From Shewanella canadensis (GTDB lineage: Bacteria; Pseudomonadota; Gammaproteobacteria; Enterobacterales; Shewanellaceae), in NCBI RefSeq assembly GCF_003966225.1, contig NZ_RXNU01000004.1, positions 310,001 through 374,000 on the forward strand: a stretch of 64,000 nt of DNA. The letters run 5' to 3'. The translations under genes and the position numbers were made by a program. Under the pieces are notes generated by a model, which saw only the letters and a program-made list of their open reading frames with translations, was not told the DNA's origin and did not search any database. The first letter of the stretch is position 1. Each line of letters starts with the position of its first letter. Positions 37,016 to 46,515 of the stretch are shown here, one piece after another.

Positions 37016-38307
37016 AGCCTGGTTGGGTTTGTTGTTTATCTCTCATAGTGGCATTCGCCGCTACACAGAGCCGAGCCGCTCCCATTCCCGGCCTCGAGCC
37101 CGCCTCGAACTGGGATCTCGATGGTTATGTGAAATATATGGGCACTGGTACCTTTCCTGATACCGGCTCGGATCTCAGCGATCACCTGTTACATCAAAGA
37201 TTCAACTTTGAATATCGATTCGACAGTTCGTTAAGAATCAATATCGGCATGAGAAATAGAGTCTTCTACGGGGATACTTCGAAAACACCGGGTTATGGAG
37301 ATTTAATCGAGTTTGACCCGGGGTATTGGGAGATGTCATCGACTTGGATGGATAAAGATGGCTGGGTCGGCAATAGCCAGTTTGATCGTGCATCTGTTAA
37401 TTGGGCACCAGGGGATGACTGGCAGGTGAGAGTGGGTCGGTTTCGTATCAATTGGGCCATGGCAAGCTTGTGGAACCCCAATGATATTTTTAATGCCTAC
37501 TCGATATACGATTTCGATTATGAGGAACGAGCCGGCGCAGATGCGGTGCTGATTAGCCGAAAACTGGGTTTTGCCAGTTCTCTGAATCTTGTGTATAACC
37601 CCAATCAGGATAGCGACCTCAATAGCTATGCGGCGCGATACCTGTTTAATTCTGATGGTTGGGATATGCAGGTCTTACTGGGTAAATCAGGCTTCGATCG
37701 CATCTTAGGCGCGGGCTTTGCGGGTGATATATCCGGTGCGGGCTTTCGCGGGGAGTTTACCTATTTCGATCCTATCTATGATTATTGGCCAAGATTGGCT
37801 GAAGTTGAAAGCGGCATAAATAGGGAAGTATATAATGTCTCCGACAGGGGGGCGCTTTACACGCCTATGTCAATACCCCCTTCTCTGTCAGCTCCTTTGC
37901 CTGATGAGTTGGAAGCGACCAGTGTTTCGACACTCGAGGCCGATTACAGTTTTACTGGCAGGCGTAATTGGTTGATCAGAGGCTCTGTTCTGCATATATC
38001 AAATCCGACAGAGTCAGATAGCGCCTTGCTTTACCTTAATCTGCCGCTGACGGCCAGAACCTTGAGCTTTACCGATTGGACCTATTATTTCGATCTTGGT
38101 TTCGATATCTCTTCCCTTAGCCGCGTAACCTTGACGACCAGCTATTATCAAGATGGCTCCTATTTTGTCGGAGCAAATGGCAGTTATTCCCTGGCCGATG
38201 ACTGGCAGCTATTGATGGTACTGCAACGCTTCGATGGCAGTAGCGATAGCTTGTTTGGGAAAACGGCGGCAACACTTGGCTTTATACAGCTTAAATGGAG
38301 TTTTTAG
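37012..38307 (+). CDS. Outer-membrane beta-barrel protein of an export cluster
   Basis: A 431-residue protein with a signal peptide (cleavage after SRAA, about residue 23) and many alternating aromatic strands ending in Phe (LGFIQLKWSF), typical of an outer-membrane barrel. It is DUF1302-like in general appearance but I cannot name the family with certainty. It overlaps the ATPase gene by four bases, so it is part of the same system and probably its outer-membrane end or receiver. Confidence 0.75.
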   Translation: MKPGWVCCLSLIVAFAATQSRAAPIPGLEPASNWDLDGYVKYMGTGTFPDTGSDLSDHLLHQRFNFEYRFDSSLRINIGMRNRVFYGDTSKTPGYGDLIEFDPGYWEMSSTWMDKDGWVGNSQFDRASVNWAPGDDWQVRVGRFRINWAMASLWNPNDIFNAYSIYDFDYEERAGADAVLISRKLGFASSLNLVYNPNQDSDLNSYAARYLFNSDGWDMQVLLGKSGFDRILGAGFAGDISGAGFRGEFTYFDPIYDYWPRLAEVESGINREVYNVSDRGALYTPMSIPPSLSAPLPDELEATSVSTLEADYSFTGRRNWLIRGSVLHISNPTESDSALLYLNLPLTARTLSFTDWTYYFDLGFDISSLSRVTLTTSYYQDGSYFVGANGSYSLADDWQLLMVLQRFDGSSDSLFGKTAATLGFIQLKWSF

Positions 38308-38360
38308 CGGCAAGTTTTCTTCGGAAGGGGAACTGGCTTGGTGAGAGGAGAGAATATAAA

Positions 38361-38400
38361 CGTCTTTGATTGAGCCGACCCCCGACTCATTTCAAAGACG
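38361..38400. repeat. Inverted repeat downstream of the envelope cluster
   Basis: CGTCTTTGA (38361-38369) pairs with TCAAAGACG (38392-38400), with inner GAG/CTC pairs. It lies between convergent genes and may stop transcription although no T-run follows. Confidence 0.55.
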
Positions 38401-38438
38401 CTAAACTATCTGCTAAAAAGGTGTGAATTTAGCTGGGA

Positions 38439-38663
38439 TCACTCTTTGTCGTTCAAGTGTTTGACGATGGTTTCAGCCGCATCACTTTCGCTGGCTTTCT
38501 CTTGAGTGCACTCGATATTGGCGGTTGGAGTAATGCCGGTAGCTTCTTCTGCGATATGTAACCAGTCCGGGTGCCAATAGAAGCTGGCTCCGCCAATAGT
38601 GCTCCAGTTACGTACTCCGCCTTTTTCACCTTGATAAATCAAATCTTGTATTTTATATGACAT
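38439..38663 (-). CDS. Small unknown protein
   Basis: A 74-residue protein starting MSYKIQDLIYQGEKGGVRNW, with an aromatic N-terminal half and an acidic C-terminal tail. No signal peptide or membrane segment and no family I recognise. It lies alone on the minus strand between convergent and co-directional neighbours. Composition and a plausible ATG support it as a gene; function unknown. Confidence 0.55.
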   Translation of the reverse strand: MSYKIQDLIYQGEKGGVRNWSTIGGASFYWHPDWLHIAEEATGITPTANIECTQEKASESDAAETIVKHLNDKE

Positions 38664-38870
38664 TGTTTAACCCCGATAAATATTTGTTATTAGAGTGTGT
38701 CACTCTGCTCTTAATGGGAACGATTGTTTGGGAACTGGGTCACAAATAGGGCTTTTAACTGGATTAATTTGAATTTATGGAGGAAAGTACCAACTTAATC
38801 TGCTACCGATGCTTTGTAGTCGGGAGCGTGGCCAGGAGACTGGCCATTTCCCAGAGAATTAGTCTGGATA

Positions 38871-39350
38871 TTAGTCGTGTGGGCGGCTTAAGCGACGAAT
38901 AATCTCTTCATGCTGTGGATATTCGGCCAATAAACTTTCCTGACTAAAGAGCTCGAAGTCATCGAAGGTAAATCCGGGAGAGACCATGCAGCCTACCAGT
39001 GAGAAGCCGGGTCGATTCATTGCTGAGCCGAAGATACAGCCCTTAGGCACCAGAAACTGTGGTCGTTCTCCTGCAGCAAGATCCAGCCCCAGCTGCGCCG
39101 TCGTTAATTCTCCATCCTCGGAGATCATATAGATGGTTAATGATTCCCCCGCATGGAAGTACCACATTTCGTCGGCAGTTAAGCGATGAAAGTGCGAAAC
39201 TTCTCCGGTTCGAAGCAGGAAATAGATACTGCTCCATAACGACCTGGTTTCGTCGAAACGGCTCTGAGAAGTAAAAGAGGAGTGATAGTAGCCCCCTTCG
39301 ACATGTTGTTCCAATGCTAATGTCTGGATGAACTCATCTGCTGTTTGCAT
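38871..39350 (-). CDS. Cupin-fold protein of the DUF985 family
   Basis: A 159-residue single-domain cupin. The DUF985 hallmarks are HVEGGYYHSSF near the N terminus and SHFHRLTADEMWYFHAGESL in the middle, with histidines and glutamate placed to bind a metal or ligand. The family is often annotated as cupin_5; reported members bind small molecules, and no reaction can be assigned here. A CAACTAAC tandem repeat lies 155-186 bp upstream of its start. Confidence 0.88.
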   Translation of the reverse strand: MQTADEFIQTLALEQHVEGGYYHSSFTSQSRFDETRSLWSSIYFLLRTGEVSHFHRLTADEMWYFHAGESLTIYMISEDGELTTAQLGLDLAAGERPQFLVPKGCIFGSAMNRPGFSLVGCMVSPGFTFDDFELFSQESLLAEYPQHEEIIRRLSRPHD

Positions 39351-39502
39351 ACTTGCGGCTCTCGATATAAATGGTTTTAATGAGTGTATGTCAGAGCTCT
39401 ATCAAACTCAGCATCGACAGCAGAAAAGTTAGAGCTGTCATCAAGTTTCATTTGAGGACGGGGATGTCCAGTTCTAAATATGCGGTAAGTTAGCTGGCTA
39501 GC

Positions 39503-39536
<34 letters not shown>

Positions 39537-39544
39537 GCTTGATG

Positions 39545-39781
39545 TTAACCGACGAACCATGACTCGACGAGTTCACGGGTAGGGACACTGCCTTTGTGTA
39601 TCAACTGCTCATCTATGATCACCGCGGGTGTCGACATCACCCCGTACGCCATGATTTGTGATAGATCCTCAACCTTCTCAAGATTGATTTCTACACCGTT
39701 TGCCTCGGCTATCTCTTTAATAATCTGAGCAGTTGTTTTGCAGTTGGTACAACCTGAACCTAAAACTTTGATATTTTTCAA
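39545..39781 (-). CDS. Redox-active disulfide (thioredoxin-like) protein
   Basis: A 78-residue thioredoxin-fold miniature protein with GSGCTNCKTT (CxxC at about residues 10-13) and the cis-proline loop VMSTPAVIIDEQ. It belongs to the 'redox-active disulfide protein 2' family. It starts four bases after the permease stop, so the two are an operon; this pairing is common and suggests thiol-dependent handling of a metal or metalloid. Confidence 0.88.
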   Translation of the reverse strand: MKNIKVLGSGCTNCKTTAQIIKEIAEANGVEINLEKVEDLSQIMAYGVMSTPAVIIDEQLIHKGSVPTRELVESWFVG

Positions 39782-39785
39782 AATA

Positions 39786-40805
39786 CTATCCTAATAAGTG
39801 TGGAGAGAAAGCATTGAACACCCAACCAACGAGAGTAAAGGCAGTCAATAAAACAACAAATAGAGTGGCTAACAGACGCCATTGCATGACCTGTTTTAGC
39901 AAGATGAATTCGGGCAAGCTAGCAGCGACTGTACTCATACAAAATGCCAGCGTGGTACCTATGGGCAAACCATTGATGATAAGGCTTTCCATTACCGGTA
40001 TAACCCCTGTGGCGTTAGAGTATAACGGGATCCCGAGTAGTACGGCAGCAGGTACTGACCACCACTGTCCCTGACCTAAATGAGTCTCTATCCAGCCTGC
40101 GGGAACAAAGCCATGAAGCGCCGCGCCAAGTCCCACGCCGATAAAGACCCACTTCCATACCCGTCTGAAAATTTGAATCGTCTCCTGTTTCGCAAACTCA
40201 TGTCGCTCTTTCAGCGTCAGTTTTTGAGTTTGGACCTGATGAGCTTCGGTATTTTGAGTTTGTTGGCTTTGACCACGTTTTAAGGCGTCGGCGGCAAAAG
40301 ATTGTAACCAACGCTCAGCCTTGATCGTATCGAGAAACAGCCCACCTAACATGCCCACAGACATGCCTACAACAATGTAAAGCAGGGTGAATTTCCACCC
40401 CAGCAGGCTCATTAAGAGTAATACCGCGACTTCATTGATTAAGGGGGATGTGATTAGAAATGCCATCGTGATCCCAAGTGGGATCCCCGCAGAGGTGAAG
40501 CCTAAAAAAACAGGAATACTCGAGCAGGAGCAGAAAGGCGTTACCACACCGAACATTGAGCCAAGCATATAGCCGACAAAGCGATTTTTACCTGCCAGGT
40601 AATCGCGAACCCGCTCGACATCTAACGAAGCCCGAATGACCCCGATGACATAGATCATCACTATCAATAGCACAAATATCTTGCTGGTATCTTCTACAAA
40701 GAAATGTGCCGCATCGCCTATCTTAGTCTCGGGTTGCAACCCGAGCAGATCGAATACCAGCCAGTTGGCAAATTCGGTAAAAGTTTGGAACATCGATGAC
40801 CCCAT
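39786..40805 (-). CDS. Permease of the DUF318/ArsP family
   Basis: A 339-residue inner-membrane protein with about eight membrane helices in two halves. The family motif GVVTPFCSCSSIPVFLGFTSAG is present, including the vicinal Cys-Ser-Cys in a membrane helix. ArsP-type members export trivalent organoarsenicals; others have unknown substrates. An internal ATG at 40793 with GGGG upstream is an alternative start. Operon with the thioredoxin-like gene and 120 bp downstream of an ECF sigma gene. Confidence 0.88.
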   Translation of the reverse strand: MGSSMFQTFTEFANWLVFDLLGLQPETKIGDAAHFFVEDTSKIFVLLIVMIYVIGVIRASLDVERVRDYLAGKNRFVGYMLGSMFGVVTPFCSCSSIPVFLGFTSAGIPLGITMAFLITSPLINEVAVLLLMSLLGWKFTLLYIVVGMSVGMLGGLFLDTIKAERWLQSFAADALKRGQSQQTQNTEAHQVQTQKLTLKERHEFAKQETIQIFRRVWKWVFIGVGLGAALHGFVPAGWIETHLGQGQWWSVPAAVLLGIPLYSNATGVIPVMESLIINGLPIGTTLAFCMSTVAASLPEFILLKQVMQWRLLATLFVVLLTAFTLVGWVFNAFSPHLLG

Positions 40806-40925
40806 TACATCTGTTAGTTACATTTAACTCAGACTAATGATTAGATTGAAATTCATTAAGCCAGAATTTGATTTACCTATAAGACGAAACTAAGTCGCAA
40901 AGGATGCATAAAAAATAAAATAATT

Positions 40926-41501
40926 TTATTTTCTTGGTGTGTAGCAGCAAACGTTTTGATTTTCATCCAGTTTGACTTGGCAGGAGTGGCTAAGTTGTTG
41001 CTTAAGTTTTAAACGAGCCCTAAGCAGACGTGACTTTGTTGCCGAAAGGGTGAGTCCGTGGCGGGTGGCGAATTCCCGTTGGCTCATACCATTAATGTCA
41101 CACTCTTTGAGTAATTTACTGTCTTGGGGGGCGAGTTCATTTAATACCCTAGGTAAACAGTGAGCTAATTTGTCGATGACATCTTTATCGGTAACAGGAG
41201 ACTGAGGCTCCTCGAACTCCACACCTTCAACCACAGGTAACACTTGCTGTTTCCTGGCATGGTCAATCACCAGATTCCCAGCGACTCTAAATAACCATGC
41301 CTTGGTATTTCGAATATCGCAGAATGCCTGTTCTTGGTCCATGGCGCGAATAAAGACATCATGTAATATGTCTTGAGCCAATGAGTCGTCACGGGTTTGG
41401 CTTTTTAACCAGAGTGACAACGGGCTCTGGTGTTCAAGCCAAGCTTCCATCAAGCAGGGCATGGTGTTGTTTTCATTAGGGGGCAAACTCGGTTCACTCA
41501 T
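40926..41501 (-). CDS. ECF-type sigma factor, SigZ-like
   Basis: A 191-residue sigma-70 family protein. Region 2 (DSLAQDILHDVFIRAMDQ with KAWLFRVAGNLVIDHARK) and region 4 (LLKECDINGMSQREFATRHG with SATKSRLLRARLKLKQ) are clear. The C-terminal tail carries CQVKLDENQNVCCYTP, a cysteine-rich extension seen in SigZ-like factors and suited to metal or redox sensing. No anti-sigma gene is adjacent. It likely controls the permease and disulfide-protein genes just downstream. Confidence 0.88.
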   Translation of the reverse strand: MSEPSLPPNENNTMPCLMEAWLEHQSPLSLWLKSQTRDDSLAQDILHDVFIRAMDQEQAFCDIRNTKAWLFRVAGNLVIDHARKQQVLPVVEGVEFEEPQSPVTDKDVIDKLAHCLPRVLNELAPQDSKLLKECDINGMSQREFATRHGLTLSATKSRLLRARLKLKQQLSHSCQVKLDENQNVCCYTPRK

Positions 41502-41736
41502 TAGGCTTACAATCGCGCCAACTTTAATCTGATCATAGGTAAAAAAGTAACATACAAGCCAGATGATGCATAACCCTGTCTTTGAAAAGTGAGAAGAGAG
41601 TGCAACCGAGGGAAATATGGAAGGCCCAGCAGCTCTCCTCTCCTTTCCCCCCTAACCCTTATTTCAGAGCCCGAGGCTATTTGTTTAGTGGGCACTGCCG
41701 TTACGGGCCATGCATACAGGGAAGTGACTAGTTGGC

Positions 41737-42978
41737 TTAGCTAATGCTATCGCCAATGGCTATGCTGAAACACCTCTCTTCGTGGCCGACTGCCAGATTG
41801 ACGACATCGGCGTCCAACTTACCGTTATTGGTAAAGGTTTCTAAAATTTTACGTACCTCATCTAATTTCATCCCTTCTCTGTATGGCCTGTCTTGAACCA
41901 GGGCCTGAAAAATATCGGCCACGGCAATGATCCTGGCCTCAATGCTCAATTCTTTCTTGTTGGGATGGAAGGGATAGCCGGCACCGTTGAGTCCCTCATG
42001 GTGGAAGGCTGCCCAGTGAGCTATTTCATCGAGTCCATCTATATGACGAAGAATTTCAAAGGTTTCGTAACTGTGCTGCTTCATGATTGAGCGTTCAATC
42101 TCATTGAGTGGCCCGGGTTTTTCTAAAATGCTATCCGGTGTGTGCAGCTTGCCGAGATCATGGAGTAAGCCTGCAACTTCAACTTTTTCGCACTGTTCAG
42201 CGGATAAACCATAGATTGACGCAAGGTAACGGGCAAGCTGAGCAACCCTTATCGAGTGCTGTGCGGTGAAAGAGCTCTTCTGATCGACGATATAAGCCAA
42301 GATTAATGATAGTTGTTTGAGCTGAGCGATGCTTAATGACTGGCTGGTTTTCAACTGTCCCATGCTCCATGTATAACGGGTGATGTGACGGTTTTCTAAT
42401 GCGATCCAAAAGGCTTCAGATGCTTCTAGCTGTGTGAAAGCATCGATCAGGTTAGGAGCAAAATAGGTACCGGAATAATTAACGATGGCTTTTACTATCT
42501 CTTTTCTGGCAAGCAATATATCGGATTCATAATGTTTGGCTGCCATGATATCGATGCGATCGGAAAGAAAGATGAGGTTGGCCATGCGTGTCTCTTGTTG
42601 AGTAAGATCTATTTGTCTTAGCTGCTCCCAAGGTGTGTGATGATACAGAATCGGCGTGGCAAATTTTGACAGCGGCTCAAAATCTTTTAATAAACGATAC
42701 CCAATTTTGCAGTGGATATCGGCGTCACTCCAGTCAAAATAGTTGACCAAATTTGTATGCATCTGCTCGGTGGAAACGCCGCAATCGTGGAGTAACCCCA
42801 GTTCAAACGCATACTGGATCTCACCGTCACTGAAACCGACTTGATGCCCGATTTGGCTGGCGATATAGCCCACACGTTTTCCATGATTTGTATCGTTCAT
42901 TCCGACTTGAGAAACGGCGGTCTCAATCGCAATAATCATCTGACGAAGATCTATCTGTAACTGTGAAAGTGAACTCAT
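41737..42978 (-). CDS. HD-GYP domain protein (probable c-di-GMP phosphodiesterase)
   Basis: A 413-residue cytosolic protein with two HD-type halves. The N-terminal half has LLHDCGV; the C-terminal half is the full HD-GYP: LLHDLGKLHTPDSILEKPG, HHEGLNGAGYPF and ADIFQALVQDRPYR. The GYP triplet is intact, so c-di-GMP hydrolysis is expected. No receiver or sensor domain is visible. ATG has AAGGTG upstream. A chemoreceptor gene lies upstream on the same strand. Confidence 0.92.
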   Translation of the reverse strand: MSSLSQLQIDLRQMIIAIETAVSQVGMNDTNHGKRVGYIASQIGHQVGFSDGEIQYAFELGLLHDCGVSTEQMHTNLVNYFDWSDADIHCKIGYRLLKDFEPLSKFATPILYHHTPWEQLRQIDLTQQETRMANLIFLSDRIDIMAAKHYESDILLARKEIVKAIVNYSGTYFAPNLIDAFTQLEASEAFWIALENRHITRYTWSMGQLKTSQSLSIAQLKQLSLILAYIVDQKSSFTAQHSIRVAQLARYLASIYGLSAEQCEKVEVAGLLHDLGKLHTPDSILEKPGPLNEIERSIMKQHSYETFEILRHIDGLDEIAHWAAFHHEGLNGAGYPFHPNKKELSIEARIIAVADIFQALVQDRPYREGMKLDEVRKILETFTNNGKLDADVVNLAVGHEERCFSIAIGDSIS

Positions 42979-43133
42979 TACATCACCTTGATTTTATAGC
43001 ACTTATACCAACGTGTATTACTACAAAATTCCATGTGAATTGTTTTCTTATTGAAACGAAAACTACTCCAAAATGTATATTATTGAGTTTAGTTCAATTT
43101 TCTATTCTTGTGGCTTTCTTTACTCCGGTTAGA

Positions 43134-45059
43134 TTAAGCACTCAGCTTGAAGTGAGAGCAGGCTTTTTGCAGTGACGAACTCGACTCCATCAATTGATGA
43201 CATTGATTTACCGTCTCTATCGCCGTTTGAGAGGTCGAGTGAATAACATTGTCAATATCATGTAATCCTTGATTGAGCTCGATTGCCGCAGCAGTATGCT
43301 CTTCGGTGCCTTGGGCGACGAGCGACATCTGTTCAGCGGTCTCATTCATCTGATTGACGATCCTATTGAATGTCGCTGCACTCTTGAGTGAGTCGTGCTC
43401 GCCTGTGCTAATTTTACTTATGATCTCCTTGATTAATATTGAACTACGCTCCGCCGCCTCACTCGAACGTAGCGCCAGATTACGTACCTCCTCGGCGACC
43501 ACCGAAAATCCACGCCCGTGCTCGCCGGCTCTCGCGGCTTCTATCGCGGCATTTAGAGAGATAAGGTTGGTCTGTGACGCTATCTGAGTAATGTCAGCCA
43601 TGATCTGCTCAATTCTGGATCCGGAGTGAGCGATCTCTTGCATGGATTGAGTTAATTTTTCCATGGACTCCAACCCAAGCTTTGCTTCGCCTAAGGCCTG
43701 TTGAGAATGTGAATGCAGACTCGAGACTGAATCAGAGTTTAAGGTGATCTGACTTTCGATCTGATTCATTGCCGCACTTGTTGATTCGATTGATTTTGCT
43801 TGAATGCTGGTTCCGTCGGCGACCAGATTCCCGTGCTGAGCCAACTGCACCGAACTGTTATCTATTACACCGGCTTTAGTAATCACGTTAGCAATAATTT
43901 GGTTAAGGTCACTTTGCATTTTTTTCAATGAATGACCTAGTTTATCGACACTACTGCAGGGCACTATGTTTCCGGTTAGATTGCCGTTAGCGATATCACC
44001 TGCATGAGAGATATGATTTTTTTGCACCTTGATCAGCCGTTGCAGAGCATTGGCGATTTGACCTAACTCATCCTCTCTATTGAGTAGCTTTACCCAAGGT
44101 GTCTTAGAAATTGATTGGAGTTCAATATCTCCCTTTGCAAGATCATCGATAGCCGATACTAAAAGGTGGATCATTGTGGAAATATGATTGATTAATACTA
44201 TTAACACGCTTAAAACGACGATTGCAGTCAATATGGTTATGGCTAAGCTTGAGTATACCATTCGATTTTCGGCTATGAGGATTGGTGACTGCTTACTACC
44301 CGATATGACAATCCAGCCTGTATTTTCTTCTCTCTGTATCCAACCCGTGTAGGGCTCACCACCCTCCTGCCAGTCGATGAGTCCGGTCTGTTTACATAGG
44401 GAGGAGTATTGTTGGCTTCTATCACGCACTAGTTCTGAATTCGGGTGGGCCAGAGGGGTGCAGTCACTGTTTAAAATAAAGCTTAAGTTATCCTTATCTT
44501 GCGCCGTGATATTGATGTAGCGATTGTAAAATTCGCCCAGAGGTAAGCTGATAAATAGCACGTCCTCAAACCTGGTCCTTGCCGATATAGTCAGTAAGGG
44601 CTTACCGTCAATACGGCTCAGTCTGGGCGGGGCAACATAGAGGTCGGCACCCTGTTTAATTTCATTGAAGTAATTCATTTTATGATAGTCAGAGCCGATA
44701 CGCTCAGGATTACTGGCCGATATCGCAACTCCGTTGGTGTCGAGCAGTGCGGCGTTTCTAAGGTGGAAGTTCGTTGCAAATTGGGTTAAATTTTCCGAGA
44801 GCTCTATTGCATCATTGGGGCTTTTTTTTAGTCTACTTACTTCGGGAGCATTTTGAGCCAGGGAGGTCGCGAGTTGAGTGTTTAGAAAATACCAATTACT
44901 CAGGTTTTTAACGAGCAATGCATGGGACGATTTCACTTTTACTTCGTTGAGTTGGTGGATCTGTTGACTCGACTCCTGAGTCGAGAAGAGTGTCACGCCC
45001 AGTAAACCGACTAAGATCACCGGGAGAACACAACGAATAAATTGCCCTTTTATCTGCAT
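43134..45059 (-). CDS. Methyl-accepting chemotaxis protein with dCache-like sensor
   Basis: A 641-residue membrane chemoreceptor: N-terminal helix ([16 protein letters not shown]), large periplasmic part of Cache type (about residues 30-275) with [19 protein letters not shown] and a second half with RSQQYSSLC, a second membrane helix near residue 285, HAMP, and the signalling tip [23 protein letters not shown] 45059 is preferred because GAGG lies six bases upstream; the in-frame TTG at 45071 overlaps that site. Cache receptors bind small organic molecules; the ligand is unknown. Confidence 0.92.
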   Translation of the reverse strand: MQIKGQFIRCVLPVILVGLLGVTLFSTQESSQQIHQLNEVKVKSSHALLVKNLSNWYFLNTQLATSLAQNAPEVSRLKKSPNDAIELSENLTQFATNFHLRNAALLDTNGVAISASNPERIGSDYHKMNYFNEIKQGADLYVAPPRLSRIDGKPLLTISARTRFEDVLFISLPLGEFYNRYINITAQDKDNLSFILNSDCTPLAHPNSELVRDRSQQYSSLCKQTGLIDWQEGGEPYTGWIQREENTGWIVISGSKQSPILIAENRMVYSSLAITILTAIVVLSVLIVLINHISTMIHLLVSAIDDLAKGDIELQSISKTPWVKLLNREDELGQIANALQRLIKVQKNHISHAGDIANGNLTGNIVPCSSVDKLGHSLKKMQSDLNQIIANVITKAGVIDNSSVQLAQHGNLVADGTSIQAKSIESTSAAMNQIESQITLNSDSVSSLHSHSQQALGEAKLGLESMEKLTQSMQEIAHSGSRIEQIMADITQIASQTNLISLNAAIEAARAGEHGRGFSVVAEEVRNLALRSSEAAERSSILIKEIISKISTGEHDSLKSAATFNRIVNQMNETAEQMSLVAQGTEEHTAAAIELNQGLHDIDNVIHSTSQTAIETVNQCHQLMESSSSLQKACSHFKLSA

Positions 45060-45289
45060 CACACACCTCAAGTTGATTTTTATGTAATGGCTTTTATTTT
45101 TACATGTTACAAGTGTTGATTGTATGATCTAGTCGAGATTAGTTGTTTTTTCTTGCTGTGAATTCGGTTTGAGTTCACAGTTTTATACTTGTCTGAAAGA
45201 TTATAAGGCGACTTAACGAAAGCAAGATGAACTGTTAATATCGACTCACTTTTAGCAAGCCACTTTTAGCCACCCACTTTGGAGTTCGT

Positions 45290-46228
45290 TTGGCACCTAA
45301 ATTATTACAACCTTGTTCATTGCCGACAGTTAAGCTCTACTTTTGTCCTCTGGATCTCTCCTCGATGAACTTTGCGCAAGCTCAAATGATTAAATCTTGG
45401 CTGAGTGAAGATGAGTCGGTAAAGGTATCGCGTTATATTCAGCTCACTGCACGGGATAAAGGGTTAATGGTGCGCGGATATCTGCGTGGTATCTTGTCTA
45501 TCTGCTCAGGGTATAAACATGATGAGCCCAAAGCTGACAAGGGCATAGCCCCCGGCGATTGGCGCTTTCAATATGGAGAGAAGGGCAAACCAAGCCTAGT
45601 TCCTGAGCAGAGGGAGATGACGGGGCTGGAATTTAATATCAGCCACAGCGGTGATTGGTTAGTCATCGCCGTGATCAAACAGTCATGGTATGAGTCAGGC
45701 TCTTTAGGGGCTAGGTCGATGGCGGAGAATGTCGAGCTTGGTGTCGATATCGAGCGTTATCGGACAAGCACCAATATCTATCCGATATTGAATCATTACT
45801 TTACTCAAGATGAGTCTGAGTCGTTATTGGCGTTGGATGAACATGAACAACGTGAGCGATTCTTCGATCTCTGGGCGCTGAAAGAGTCTTATATTAAGGC
45901 TAAAGGCTTAGGTTTAGCCCTGTCGCTTAAATCATTTAGTTTTGGGTTTAGCCAAGTAACAGACCATGAGTTAGCCCTATATGAAGATAACACGCTTATC
46001 GAAACATTAAGTTTGATGAGTAATCTAAATCTCAACTTCCATAAAGAGGTGTCTCTTACAGAGTCCAGGCAAGATACTGTCAGCAAGTCAGCGAGTGATG
46101 AGTGGTCACTGTTTTTAGGACGGTTAAACTCAGAGTATCGTTTCGCCGTCAGTATCGGCTCTGCGGGGGATTTTGGTTTAGAGGCGAATAAAATGGATCT
46201 GAGTCGTTTGCTGACTCGATATCAATAA
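45290..46228 (+). CDS. pfaE: 4'-phosphopantetheinyl transferase PfaE
   Basis: A 312-residue Sfp-type transferase that loads the ACP serines of PfaA. It has NISHSGDWLVIAV, GVDIERYR and WALKESYIKAKGLGLAL, the three catalytic and Mg/CoA-binding motifs. The start is a TTG at 45290 with GGAG five bases upstream. In Shewanella pfaE lies apart from pfaA-D, as here. It is longer than minimal Sfp proteins because of a C-terminal extension. It could also serve other carrier proteins, but the pfa locus is the evident client. Confidence 0.92.
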   Translation: MAPKLLQPCSLPTVKLYFCPLDLSSMNFAQAQMIKSWLSEDESVKVSRYIQLTARDKGLMVRGYLRGILSICSGYKHDEPKADKGIAPGDWRFQYGEKGKPSLVPEQREMTGLEFNISHSGDWLVIAVIKQSWYESGSLGARSMAENVELGVDIERYRTSTNIYPILNHYFTQDESESLLALDEHEQRERFFDLWALKESYIKAKGLGLALSLKSFSFGFSQVTDHELALYEDNTLIETLSLMSNLNLNFHKEVSLTESRQDTVSKSASDEWSLFLGRLNSEYRFAVSIGSAGDFGLEANKMDLSRLLTRYQ

Positions 46229-46254
46229 ACCATTACTTCGAATAAATTAAGAAT

Positions 46255-46310
46255 AAAAAAGAGCAGGGAGTTTAGCTATTACCAAAGGGTAATCGCTATC
46301 AGTCCTGCTC
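46255..46310 (-). terminator. Long hairpin terminator at the end of the porin transcript
   Basis: GAGCAGG (46261-46267) pairs with CCTGCTC (46304-46310), and inside it TAGC/GCTA and ATTACC/GGTAAT also pair. Read on the minus strand the hairpin is followed by TTTTTTATTC. It lies 206 bp after the porin stop. The remainder of 46229-46515 contains two TTAGTACTTTCTA repeats (46482-46520) and no gene. Confidence 0.75.
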
Positions 46311-46515
46311 AAAAGGGAGCGAGAAGAGCGTCTTTTGTTTAATGTATGTCCTAATTAAACAGTATCTCTGCTTTTATATTCAAAAACAGAGCCGACCCTC
46401 TAATGCACTTTTTGCCTGGTACTGTGAACTACTTACAACTACCTAGCTGTAAGTAGTTTTACCTAGTGCTTTTGCTTAGTACTACCTATTTAGTACTTTC
46501 TATTAGTACTTTCTA

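Noticed and set aside
41507-41695. A 62-codon frame upstream of the sigma factor gene
   Set aside because: Unusual Arg/Gly-rich composition with no start signal; likely chance frame in a promoter region.
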